Below, one piece after another: positions 24,689 through 36,218 of a stretch of DNA of 64,000 bases. Location: contig NC_084797.1 in the NCBI RefSeq assembly GCF_963169125.1, forward strand, positions 96,125,868-96,189,867, given 5' to 3'. The notes under the pieces are model-generated. The model saw only the letters and a program-made list of their open reading frames with translations. It was not told the DNA's origin and ran no database searches. Each line of letters opens with the position of its first letter. Position 1 is the first letter of the stretch. A program made the position numbers and the translations under genes. The DNA comes from Humulus lupulus (taxonomy: Eukaryota > Streptophyta > Magnoliopsida > Rosales > Cannabaceae).

Positions 24689-27600
24689 TTACCTGAACAA
24701 CTCCGGATACTGATCCCGCATAGCTGTCTCAAGCTCCCAGGTCGCCTCCTCGACCTTACTGTTTCTCCACAGCACCTTAACTAGAGGTATCGTCTTATTT
24801 CGCAACACCTTGTCTTTCCGGTCCAAGATCTGAACTGGTTTTTCATCATAAGCCAAATCTGCCTGTAACTCCAAATCTTCATGCCTCAAAACATGAGTCA
24901 CATCTGAGACATATTTCCGAAGCATGGAGACATGGAATACGTTATGAACTCCAGACAACGATGGTGGCAAGGCTAACCTGTAAGCCACCTGACCAATCCT
25001 TTCCAGGATCTCGAATGGTCCAATGAACCTAGGGCTTAACTTGCCCTTCTTACCAAACCTCCTCACCCCTCGCAGAGGTGAAACTCGAAGAAACACGTGA
25101 TCACAAACCTGAAACTCCACGTCTCTACGCCTAGGGTCAGCGTAGCTTTTCTGCCTACTCTGAGATGCGAGCATCCTAGCCCGGATCTTCTCTATGGCCT
25201 CACTCGTCCTCTGGACCATATCTGGTCCCAAGTATCTCCTCTCTCCCATCTCATCCCAATGGATAGGTGATCTACACTTCCTCCCATACAACATCTCATA
25301 GGGAGCCACTCCAATCGTTGACTGATAACTATTATTGTACGAGAACTCAATCAACGGAAGGTACTTACTCCACGAACCCTCAAAATCAATTACACAAGCT
25401 TTGAGCATATCCTCCAGTACCTGGATTGTCCTCTCAGACTGTCCATCAGTCTGAGGATGAAAGGCTGTACTGAACTTCAACTGAGTTCCTAAAGCCTTCT
25501 GCAAACCTCCCCAAAACTTGGAAGTGAAAATAGGATCCCGGTCTGACACAATAGACTTAGGAACCCCATGGAGACGTACGATCTCTTTCACGTACAACTC
25601 AGCGTACTGATCCATAGTATAAGTTGACCTCACTGGAAGAAAATGGGCTGACTTGGTATATCTATCCACTATCACCCATATTGAGTCATGAAACCCTACT
25701 GTTCTGGGTAGACCTACTACGAAATCCATAGTAATATCCTCCCATTTCCACTCATGAATACCCAAAGGCTGAAGCAACCCTGCTGGTCGTTGATGCTCAG
25801 CTTTCACCTGTTGACAGGTTAAGCATCTAGCAACGTACTCTACCACATCCCTCTTCATCCCGGGCCACCAATACAAAGTCCGTAGATCTTGATACACCTT
25901 TGTGGTACCCGGATGAAGCGAGTACGGCGTCGTATGAGACTCATCTAGTATCTCTCGTCTGATCCCCTCGTCAGCTGGAACACAAACTCGTCCCTGATAC
26001 CGTAACAAACCAACCTCTGAAACAGAATAGTCCTTAGCTATTCCTGCTAAAACATCCTCTCTAATCCTCTGTAACTGAGCGTCTGTCAACTGCCCCTCTC
26101 TGATCCGCTCTAGCAGGGTCGACTGCAGAGTAATATTAGCAAATCGGCCCACAACAAATTCTATTCCCGCTCTAACCATCTCATTTGCTAACTCCCTTGA
26201 GATCTAAACAGAGCTATACAACTGACCTGGACCTCTGCGACTCAATGCATCAGCCACCACATTGGCTTTTCCTGGATGGTAAAGAATATCACAATCATAA
26301 TCTTTCACCAGCTCCAACCAACGTCTCTGTCTCATATTCAGGTCCTTTTGTGTAAAGAAGTATTTCAGGCTCTTATGGTCAGTGTACACTTCACACTTCT
26401 CCCCATAAAGATAATGCCGCCAGATCTTCAGTGCAAAGACCACTGCTGCCAGCTCTAGGTCATGAGTAGGATACCGCTGTTCATACTCCTTCAGCTGTCG
26501 CGATGCATAAGCTATCACCTTCTCATTCTGCATCAGCACACAGCCTAAACCCAACCTTGACGCATCACAATAAACAACAAACTTCCCTTCTCCTGAAGGC
26601 AAACTCAACACTGGTGCGGTAATAAGTCGTCGCTTCAACTCCTGGAAACTACCCTCACACTTGTCTGACCAAATGAACTTTAAATTCTTTCTTGTCAATT
26701 CTGTCATCGGTACTGCTATCTTCGAGAAGCCCTCTACAAACCGCCTGTAGTAGCCTGCCAAACCAAGAAAACTCCGCACCTCTGAGGCGTTCCTTGGCCT
26801 CGGCCAATCCCTAACTGCCTCTATCTTAGACGGATCTACTTTAATCCCATCTGCACCTACAATGTGTCCAAGGAATGTCACTTCAGGTAACCAGAACTCG
26901 CACTTCTTAAACTTAGCATATAACTGATGCTCCCTCAACCTCTGAAGAACCAAACGAAGATGAAACTCGTGCTCTGCCTCTGAACTGGAGTACACCAGGA
27001 TGTCATCAATAAAGAATATAACAAACTGATCCAGAAAATCTTTGAATACTTTGTTCATTAAGTCCATAAAAGCTGCTGGGGCATTGGTCAAACCAAAGGA
27101 CATGACCAAGAATTCATAGTGCCCGTACCGCGTCCGAAAGGCCGTCTTAGGTATGTCCTCATCCTTGATCCTCAGCTGGTGATAACCAGATCAAAGATCA
27201 ATCTTTGAGAACACCGTCTTACCCTGCAGCTGATCGAACAACTCATCAATCCTCGGTAGGGGATACTTATTCTTAATAGTTAACTTGTTCAATTCCCGAT
27301 AGTCAATACAAATTCTCAGAGTCCCGTCCTTCTTCTTAACAAATAGAACTGGAGCACCCCACGGCGAATAGCTAGGTCTGATGAACCCTATATCCAGAAG
27401 TTCCTGCAGTTGTATCTTTAACTCTTTCAGTTCCGCTGGTGCCATCCTGTACGGTGCCCTTGACACTGGCTCTGTCCCCGGTGCCAACTCAATAACAAAC
27501 TCAATCTCCCTACGCGGCGGTAACCCAGGCAAATCCTCAGGGAACACATCTAAGAACTCACAAACCAGCCTGGTCTCCTCCGGTCCAATTGATGAAACTT

Positions 27601-29224
27601 TGGTGGTATCCACCACACTAGCCAAGAAGCCTATACATCCACCCTGTAACAAATCTCTGGCTCTCAACGCAGATATCCTGGGTACACGGGGTCCCTGCAC
27701 CGCTCCCACAAAAACGAAGGGATCCTCACCCTCTGGCTCAAAAGTCACCATTTTCTTTCTACAATCAATAGTAGCTCCATATCGAACCAGCCAATCCATG
27801 CCTAAGATCATGTCAAAATCCTCCATACTTAATTCAATCAAGTCTACCGACAACTTTCTACCATCAACTAACACTGGCAATGCCCTAACCCATCTCCTAG
27901 ACACCACCAGCTCTCCCGTAGGCAATAAAGTCCCAAACCCTGAGGTATTAATCTCACTAGGTCTACACAATCTATCAATCACCCTATCAGATACAAATGA
28001 ATGCGTAGCACCAGAATCAATCAAAACAGTAAAGGAAGTGCCAGCACTAGAAAGCTGACCTGTCACTACCGAGGGACTAGCCTCGGCCTCTGCCTGCGTC
28101 AAAGTGAACACTCGAGCTGGAGTCAAGCTGTCCACTTTTCCTGCCTCGCCCTTCTTCACTGTTGGGCAATCTTTCCTGAGGTGTCCCACCACCCCGCATA
28201 CATAACAGGCCTTAGCCTGACACTCGCCCAAATGGCGTCTCCTGCACCTCGAGCATTCTGGGTAAGTCCTCCACGATTCACCGCCTCCTCGTCGACCACC
28301 CTGACTACCCCGACCTCCTCTATCAAACCTAGGAGCAATTGGGGCTTCAGGAGACTTTCTCTTCAAATCACTAACACCTCCACCTCTACTAGAACCAGTA
28401 TACGGAGGCACCGGTCTACGGCCCTCCCTTCTTGCTGCATTATCTCTCCAAATCCTATTCTCTGCTTCCTCAGCAGTCAAAGCCCTTTCCACAGCCTGGG
28501 CATAGGTAGTCACCCCAGGGACTATGGTAATCCTCACATCTCGAGCTACCATAACATTCAATTCTCTAACAAATCTGTCTAGCCTGGCCGCATCGGTAGG
28601 CACAAGATCCGGTGCAAATTTTGCAAGTCTATCAAATTTCAAGGCATACTCCGTAACAGTCATACCGCCCTGAATGAGGCCCACAAACTCATTCACCTTT
28701 GCTGCCCTGATGGCAATGTTATAGTACTTCTGGTTGAACAAATCTTTAAACTCTTCCCAAGTCATTGTGGCAACATTTCTGGTCTGCGATACCACCTCCC
28801 ACCAGATTAGGGCATCCTCTCTCAACATATAAGTGGCGCAGGCCACCCTATCATGTCCTTCTACTTTCATAAAATCAAGTGTGGTGGTAACCAAGGTCAT
28901 CCACTGCTCAGCTTTTAGTGGATCTGGCCCACCCTCAAAGATCGGGGGCTGCTGCTTCCTGAACCGCTCATGCAACGACTCCCTTTTATTACCAACATCA
29001 ACAGGCTGTACCACAGGTACCAGCGCCGGTGGCCCAGCTGGGGCAACACTCCCAGATGGAGCCTGCTGCAGCATTCTGATCAACTCATCTTGGCTCTGAA
29101 GCCTAGCTTGCATTTCTGCCATTAACTGTTGCCAGTTCTCAGGGACTGGCGGAGGGGTTGGGCCCTGATCATCCTCTCTAGCCCTAGACCTGCCGGCTTG
29201 TCGTGTTGATTTCCTTGAACGCAT
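24689..29224 (-). pseudogene. Gag-pol polyprotein of element C, almost intact (two nonsense codons)
   Basis: One frame of 1511 codons begins at ATG 29224. Order: gag (about residues 1-330); CCHC knuckle [15 protein letters not shown] (about 340-355); protease with [11 protein letters not shown] (about 400-410); reverse transcriptase from about 620 with [25 protein letters not shown] and [11 protein letters not shown]; RNase H with [15 protein letters not shown] and [10 protein letters not shown]; integrase with an H-H-C-C finger (SHTTPYSLHPGTT..CLTCQQVK), core residues in MDFVVGLP, SDRDPIF and EFSYNNS; then a chromodomain ending PELFR. Two in-frame stops, TGA at 27191-27193 (codon 678, in RT) and TAG at 26204-26206 (codon 1007, before integrase), truncate it. 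Both sit where relatives have Arg or Gln codons, so each fits a single C-to-T change. Every other catalytic motif I checked is kept. The full polyprotein cannot be made from this copy without readthrough. Confidence 0.92.
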
Positions 29225-29611
29225 ATTTATTCAAGTCAATCTACAAACAACGACTGGGAAATTAGGCTAAGATGACAGGGTGATAATCTCTCCATAATCC
29301 ACCACCGAAACTCCAATCATTCACAAGCAAGCACGTATAGAAATTCATTCAAATATTCATCCACAAGCACAGCAATGCTAATAAGCATGCCTCAATAACA
29401 TCATGCAATAGTCAAGGGCCAGGCCCTATCAGAATCTCATGCTCCCTATTCATCAGACAGATATCAACATTCATATTTCACTCAAATCATTTAAACACAT
29501 AATCATACATATTCTGTTACCAACCTCTGAGTTGAGCTTGTCTACCGCAGCGAATGTACATACCCAGCCAGTCTTCAGGACCCATAAACCTAGGACGCTC
29601 TGATACCAAGT
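29225..29611 (-). promoter_or_regulatory. Leader and tRNA-Met primer binding site of element C
   Basis: TGGTATCAGAGC on the minus strand at 29597-29608, three bases from the LTR. The remaining leader has no coding signal. Confidence 0.9.
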
Positions 29612-31869
29612 TGTAACGCCCTGGATAGCCAGGACCGCTACACTGTGTGTTTATAAAGTGCCAGACTCGCTAATCAAGTCATTAAAGTAAAAACGTGTTA
29701 TTGAAATAGTAGAGGAACTAGGGTTAAAAGCGTTTTGGTCTCAAAAGATACATTTTCATTACTAAACATTGTTTATGTACATGGGATCCAAAAAACGACA
29801 GTTTAAAAGCCATTTACAAAAGTTACAAAGTTTATATACATTAACAGCCATACTAAGGCAAAATGAGCAGTTAGGTGATCTCTGTCCTGACACACTCCTC
29901 GATCATGGTGATCGAACGACTGGTTATGTACAGTTCACTTCGGAGCTCTCCGCCTCAGGCCTGGTCCAACTTGCCCTTGCCTTTACCTGCACCATGTAGC
30001 ACCCGTGAGCCAAGGCCCAGCAAGAACACATATCAACAATAGAACATGCACATTTAGCTGTCAAGTCAATCTCACATATGGCATCTCATAAACTTCAAGC
30101 ATATCGATAGTCAAGTATTTCATATACAAAGCATATCAACTCATATAACACAATGCACAGATGATAACCAGGGCTAGCGCTCTCAAGCTGCCCCCTCTGT
30201 TATCCTTTCGTTTCTGGCTCCCAGTGGCCAATTTGCGTCCCATGCGCTAAATTCATGAACGGTACTCTTAGACCGCTTACACGTGTCCCTTGGCATAATA
30301 CCAACGATGACACCAAACAAATCTCGGGAGCACTTAGTCCCATCGCATTTATACATTCGGGTGCAGTGTTCTTACCTTTAGCTTTCAAATGGGTTAGTTA
30401 CGGGCGATACTCTTTGAGCGCGATCTGATCCTCGAGCCCTAGCTCAACACCTAGTCACAACCATGAAGAAAGACACCGTTAACAACCTTAAATGAGCTTC
30501 CAAGCCAAGTTCTAGTACTCGGAACATTGAACTTCACCAAATATGGTAAAAGACTCAACCCCGAGCACCCTAGGTTAAATTCCCAAGCCTAAAATCTCAA
30601 AATCCCAAAATCCTTTAAGCGCCGCGGCATAGGCCACCCATGCCGCGGCATGGCCCCCAAACAGAGCCACCCAAGACACAAAAACAGGTAAGGGCCGCGG
30701 CATTGCTTGGACCATGCCGCGGCCCGCCCTCCTTCCTCAGCATGCAACACCCCTTGAAGGGCCGCGGCTCTCCAAGAACCATGTCGCGGCCCGACCCTTC
30801 GAACCCAGAAAAAATACCATTTTCAACCTCCAAACCTCACCTAAAGCTATCCCAAAGTCCCCAAACCAAAACCAATTAACTCCCAACCTTTTTAACATGA
30901 TCAAAGCAACATAATTCCCCAGAAAACACAGCCCAACACACTTCAATTTCTTCCTTCCAACTTCTGAAATCCAAACCCAAAGAACTTAAAACCAGCCATG
31001 CTAACCCCCAAATTCAACCATCAAATTGTAATTTAAACCTTACCTCAGTTGCAGAATCGATTCTCCAAGAGTTCCCTGACCTATCTTCAAAGTCCCTAGC
31101 CTCAATTTCCACCTTGAATATCAAAACCATAACAATTTAAAACTCAGTCATTTCTTTAAGTTCCTAACCCCAAAACAAAAATTCAGAACTTACCTTAGCT
31201 CTATCTCAGACCTTGATCAGTTCCTGAGCTAATCCCCCAAATTACTTCCTTCAATTCCCAAAGACACAGCTCAATCCCAGCAGTTCCCTCTCAAACTTAG
31301 TAGTTTCTCCTTTGTTTTTTTTTTGTGTGTTTCCTTCCTTTGGTTTCCTTTGAGCGTGTAAGTGAGTTGAGAGAGGTATACTTAGTCGGTTTGTGTTTTC
31401 TTCTAAAGACTTCCTTAAGTCTAACTTATCCATTAAGTTAATCCCAAGGCTCGGGGTACCGAAACCGTCCCCGAGGCCAAAATGGTAAAATCCCCCAATA
31501 TTCCCGCCTAGACATCCTAACCTCAAATATATCTCCAATTATTTATTTTCATCACCCGATAGTCCAAATCACTACCTGATACCTAGAATACCCCTGACTT
31601 GCCCAAAATCAATTATAATACCCCGTTGTGACTTTTCCCACTATCTAGCCCTAGGATCGCCTTGAGTCGCCAGCTGTAGATTTATCCACATCATAATGTG
31701 GTTCTCGCATATATCTCAAACATTTATATCACATCATTTAATATAATCAATTATCATATAAGCTTTATTAAACATATAATTACTCATTAAATCACAATTA
31801 TTCCAGGAATGCCCTCCTGGCACACTAATCAAGGCCATTAAGCCCTATTAGTGAATTTGGGTCGTTACA
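29612..31869 (-). repeat. 5' LTR of element C (2258 bp)
   Basis: Same ends as the left copy. By eye the differences are mostly transitions (for example ACAGGCG/ACGGGCG and GAGCTGAG/GAGTTGAG), plus one small indel near the T-run at about 31315. It is followed by target duplication CTCGG at 31870-31874. Confidence 0.95.
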
Positions 31870-32820
31870 CTCGGTGTGGCTTATAGTAGACAGATACACC
31901 AACTCAGCTCACTTTCTGCCAGTGAAGATGACTTATACTGTGGATCAGTATGCGGAGCTGTATGTGAGGGAGATTATACGTGTCCATGGGGTTCCCAAGT
32001 CTTGGTGTGGATTGCAGAAGGCTATGGGGGCTCAGTTGAAGTTCAACATGGACTTTCATCCTCAGACTGATGGACACTCTGAGAGAATGATTCAGGTATT
32101 GGAGGATATGGTCAAAGCGTGCGTGATAGACTTTGAGGGGTCTTGGAGTAAGTTTCTCCCATTGATTGAATTTTTCGTACAACAACAGTTATTTATCAAC
32201 GATTGGAGTAGCTCCATATGAGATGTTGTACGGGAGGAGGTGTAGATCACCCATTTATTAGGATGAGATGGGTGAGTGCAGGTATTTGGGACCAGACTAG
32301 GTTTAGAAGACTAATGGGGCTATCAAGAAGATCCAAGCTCGAATGCTCGCTTCACAGAGCAGACAGAAAAGCTATGCTAATCCTAAGCGTAGGGATGTGG
32401 AGTTTCAGGTAGGGGACCACGTGTTTCTGCGAGTCTCACCTCTGCGGGGGTGATAAGGTTTGGGAAGAGGGGCAAGCTAAGCCCTAGATTAGTTGGAACT
32501 TTCGCGATCCTTGAGAGGATCGAGCAGGTGGCTTACAGGTTAGCTATGCCACCGTCATTCTCAGGAGTTTATGACGTATTCAATGTTTCTATGCTTCGGA
32601 AGTATGTCTCAGATACAACTCATGTGTTGAAGTATGAGGACTTGGAATTTTAGACAGATTTGTCATATGAGGAGCGACCGGTTCAGGTCTTAGACAAGAA
32701 AGACCAGGTTCTACGGAACAAGATGATTCTTCTAGGTATAGTGTTATGGAGGAATAGAAAGGTGGAGGAAGCGACCTGGGAGCTTGAATTAGTGATGCGG
32801 AATCAGTACCCCAAGTAATT
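31870..32820 (+). pseudogene. Gag-pol of element B, second part (integrase core to chromodomain)
   Basis: Resumes exactly where the frame stopped at 22395: VWLIVDRYTNSAHF, then DQYAELYVREIIRVHGVPKS. Directly after, WCGLQKAMG follows, so a short block that in C carries the second catalytic Asp (SDRDPIF) has been deleted. The core ends with frameshifts near 32190-32220. The C-terminal region (LSPRLVGTFAILERIEQVAYRL) and a decayed chromodomain (VQVLDKKDQVLRNK; EEATWELEL) run to about 32820. The integrase is dead from loss of a metal-binding residue as well as from stops. Confidence 0.85.
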
Positions 32821-32863
32821 TAGGTAAATTTCAAGGACCAAATTCTTAGTAGGTGGGGATAGT

Positions 32864-33728
32864 TGTAACAACCCAAAACTGCTAATAAGGCTTAGGGGCC
32901 TTGATTAGCGTGCCAGGAGGGCATAATTGGTATATATGTGATTAAATGCATTATTTTATGGCATGCATGATCATATAGACATGATTAAATGCATGTTTAT
33001 GAGTACTAAATATGCATGAGGGCCCTGTTTAGCTTATAAGGGCATATTTGTAATTTTGGGCGGTTGAGGGCATAAATGTGATTAATTGATGAGACCACAT
33101 TATAATGTGGATATATTTGAAGTATATGGCTCGAGACAATCCTAGTGAATGGATTGGCGAAATAGTCACGACGGGGACTAATACCCGGCTCTAGTGGAGC
33201 CTTGGGGTATTTTTGGGAATCTAAAGAATATGTTGTAAATTATTAAATGTTGAATAAATAATAGGTAATTAATTGGATGATGGGATTAATTGGTAGATAT
33301 TAGGAACACTCGAGGAGTTAGCGGGAATTGGGAGCAAAATGATTATTTTACCCTTAGATTAATTAAAGGACTATGAATTATATGGGAGGGCAAAATAGTC
33401 TTTTCATAAAAAGGGATATACTCAAAATTACATAGGAATAAAATAGAAAGAAGTAGATCCTCCAGCTCATCCTTTCTCACGATTTCTTCTTTCTCTCTCT
33501 GTCTCATTTGTGTCTTGAAGTTAAGGAAAAAGGGAAGTGAATAAGACATTAAACATGGATTCTTGGAAGCAAAATTGAAGGGGAGGACTTAGGCAAAGCT
33601 GAAGGGAAGGTTTGAGGAATTAAAGCTAGTCAACTAGAGAATTCAGCTGTGGAACTTAGGAGAATTCAGCCATTGTTGAGGTAAGCTTTAGTCTTTTAAA
33701 TTGTTGAGGAATTTAGCTCAATAGGGTG
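32864..33728 (+). repeat. 3' LTR of element B, first part
   Basis: Starts TGTAACAACCC after the purine tract AGGTGGGGATAGT (about 32851-32863), with the sequence TAATAAGGCTTAGGGGCC typical of this LTR family. It is interrupted at 33729 by element D. The ORF at 33343-33549 is inside the LTR and carries no domain. Confidence 0.85.
33722..33728. repeat. Duplication flanking element D, left copy (TAGGGTG)
   Basis: TAGGGTG recurs at 42826-42832 directly after the right LTR of D. Gypsy elements usually make 5-bp duplications, so a 7-bp match is slightly long. Two bases may be chance. Confidence 0.7.
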
Positions 33729-35349
33729 TGTTGACGGCAAAAACCTGTCAACGAAATATGGATGGAAAACTCAAAGACATAATTAGTGACTTATGAACGC
33801 AAAAGAACTTGTAGAAATTTGAAGAAAAATTGCAAGTGAACAATAGAACCAAAATTGTGTATTGGTCTTAGAATAGTTTGGTCTTACATCTGTTTTCTAA
33901 CCCCTTAGCTTGAGGGGTGGAGGTCTATTTATGGCCTGGCTCTAATGGCCTCTGATACAAGGTGGTCCCAGGGGACAAGAAGGTACTTGGGTACACAGTC
34001 ATGGTAGTGGCATAGGTTGTGGTAGAACAGAGGATCGTGGTGTCAGGGCTTGTTTGTGATTAGAGACACGCAGGTCATGCCACCATTCTTTGTACTGCCA
34101 CTACTTGTCAGGGACGGATATCAGAGGTAGGTTGAGAAGGACCACATCAGGTACCTTACTCGTACGACCACTACTTGTGTGGCATGGATTTGAGGTTCAG
34201 ATGCCTGGGATCCTCAAAGTCATACAATAGTACGTACTTCATATCTGTACGGTTTCTTTGTATCGCGTGTAGGTTCTTACTCTCGTAGGGAGCCTATTCT
34301 TTTAACCTTTGAATGTTCCTTCTCTACTCATATAATTACTCCACTGGTGACAACTTCCATGGAAAGCAACGAGTAGTGAGGTTGCGTGGTGCATGGCATC
34401 GTGTGGTCGATTGGTGTGGAGCTATGTGGTACACGAGGCACGCCTAGTGGACATGCGCGGGGTGCACCTACTAGGCGTGCGAGGCGCTGTCGCACGACAT
34501 GGGCCTGTGATGCAAGGATGTCTTATGAGGCACTGGCAAGATGGGGTCACGAGTCATAGACTTGGGGCGTTGGGGTGTCTTGCGAGGCACTGGCGAGATG
34601 GGGTCACAAGGTGCAGACCTGAGGCGCGAGGGTGTAAGAAGGTTGATGAGGAGCCTTGGCCGAGGAAGGCGCGCGCATAAGTGGATGTGCCCCTAGGTAC
34701 CCATGCAGGATGACTGGGCCTCGCTATGCGAGGCCCTTGGCTGAAAGAGGCACTTGCATAAGTGGATTCGCACCTAGACACCCACGCATGACGACTAGGC
34801 CTCGCTATGCGAGGCCCTTGGCTGAATGAGGCATGAGCATACGTGGATGCGCACCTAGGCACGCGCACATGATAACTGGGCCTCGCATAGTGAGGCCCTT
34901 AGCTGAAGGAGGCGTGCGCATAAATAGATGCACACCTAGGCACTCGCGCATGACAATTGGGCCTCGCTATACGAGGCCCTTGGACGGGGAAGGTTTGCAC
35001 ATAAGTGGATGTGCACCTAGGCTCCCATGGATGATGATTGTGCCTCGCTATGCAAGGCCCTTGGCTGAGGGAGGCGCATGCATAAGTGGATGCGCACCTA
35101 GACACCCGCGCATGATGACTGAAGGAGGTGTACGCATAAGTAGATGCGCACCTAGGCACTCGGGCATGACGACTAGGCCTCGCTATACGAGGCCCTTGGC
35201 TGGGGAATGCATGCACATAAGTGGATGCGCACCTAAGCACCTTCGCACAAAGATTGACTGGTTGTACGTGGTCGGGGCCTCTCTATGCGAGGCCGTCAAG
35301 TCTTGCACCTTCACCGATGGATGTTTTAAGAGAAATTATTCCATATTCA
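33729..35349 (-). repeat. 3' LTR of element D (1621 bp)
   Basis: Starts TGTTGACGG and ends CCATATTCA. It is about 300 bp longer than the partner LTR, mostly because of extra copies of the internal 81-bp tandem repeat. Confidence 0.85.
34676..35255. repeat. 81-bp tandem repeats in the left LTR of D
   Basis: About seven units plus a partial one. Each starts near CATAAGTGGATGCGCACCTA and contains GCCTCGCTATGCGAGGCCC, itself an inverted repeat (GGCCTCGC / GCGAGGCC). One unit around 35100-35130 is internally shortened. Open frames on both strands through this block (34393-35408) are products of the periodic repeat, not genes. Confidence 0.85.
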
Positions 35350-35361
35350 CACTTTACCCCG
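35350..35361 (-). promoter_or_regulatory. Polypurine tract of element D
   Basis: The minus strand reads CTCGGGGTAAAGTG directly before the LTR start TGAATATGG, comparable to GGGGGGTAAA of T1. Confidence 0.65.
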
Positions 35362-36200
35362 AGTCTATGAACATTCTTTTAAGTGTGTTCATAGACTCTT
35401 TCATATGATCTTTTTGTGACTTGACTGACTTCTATGCTTCGTTTTCCTTGAATGGGCGTAGAAGGCTCACCTTTCGAATGATATCTCGTTGTAGATGGGG
35501 AAACACAAAATGGACCTTGGTGGTGTGTTTCTTTGTAGTTCATAAAGAAACACAAAGGCCAACCACTTTGGTGGTGATCCAAGTGTGTCCTTAGGTTGGA
35601 ATGAGAGACAACCATTTCTATGTGCAGATCTTAAGGTTGCCAAGACTCTTAATCTCCACCATTCACCCAAGACCTGATCCAAAGGCTTGGAAGTCTTGAC
35701 TCCTCCTATTAATACCCCAAAGCTTGGACTCATTTTTCACACCAAAACTTACTTAGCCTAGTGGTATCTCGTAAAGGTTATTTCCAAAGGCTCCAAAGTT
35801 CCATCCTCCACAAAAGCAATCTTGAGGTAATTTTCGCCCCTTTAAATTCGTCTTCTCTCTTTTTTATTTGAACTTATTCTTCCTTGTCTTAGGTTTGCAG
35901 TTCAAGGTGTTTTCACTTAGGAGGTCGCCGTTTGTACCCCCCAGAATCCACCCCTTGCATGCTCGTGGATTCATTTTTTCACATCCAAAGCTTCATCCTC
36001 ACACATCCAAGGACCTGCATACACGCACCCTGGTAAACCCTTCTCCCCGAGTTATTAGCATATCTCTTTTATCTCTTGCACGAGGGTAGGACCTCAAGTT
36101 AGTATTTCATAGGTTCAAGCAGTATGCAAGTAGACCTAAGACATGTAGAGGGCCTTTTAAGGGGTTGATGAAGTCAGTTGCTCACAAACCGACCATTGTC
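35362..36200 (+). other. Likely promoter and 5' leader of the antisense gene of D
   Basis: There is no coding motif. A weak TATA-like CTATTAATA lies near 35707. A donor-like GAGGTAATT near 35825 and an acceptor-like CTGTCTAG just before the ATG at 36219 suggest a 5' leader intron. Confidence 0.3.
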
Positions 36201-36218
36201 TCTGTCTAGGTACCAACC

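Larger units (their letters stand above)
22396..31869 (-). mobile_element. Full-length chromodomain Ty3/Gypsy element C (9474 bp)
   Basis: Complete minus-strand element: 3' LTR 22396-24652, purine tract, gag-pol 29224-24689, tRNA-Met primer site 29597-29608, 5' LTR 29612-31869, and perfect 5-bp target duplication CTCGG. The two LTRs differ at about a dozen positions over 2257 bp by eye, so this is a recent insertion. Gag-pol has one frame broken only by two nonsense codons. The C-terminal chromodomain, single fused gag-pol frame and tRNA-Met primer fit the Tekay/Del clade of chromoviruses. Confidence 0.95.

Noticed and set aside
27381..29099. Plus-strand ORFs of 88-225 residues across element C
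   Set aside because: They are opposite-strand shadows of gag-pol, which is well supported by zinc knuckle, protease and RT motifs on the minus strand.
34676..35255. CRISPR-like array
   Set aside because: The units are diverged tandem repeats without unique spacers, inside a plant LTR.
34393..35408. Long open frames on both strands (about 95-190 residues) as Cys/Arg-rich proteins
   Set aside because: They run through an 81-bp tandem repeat whose length is a multiple of three, which keeps all frames open. No known domain, and the partner LTR shows the same effect at 42074-42866.
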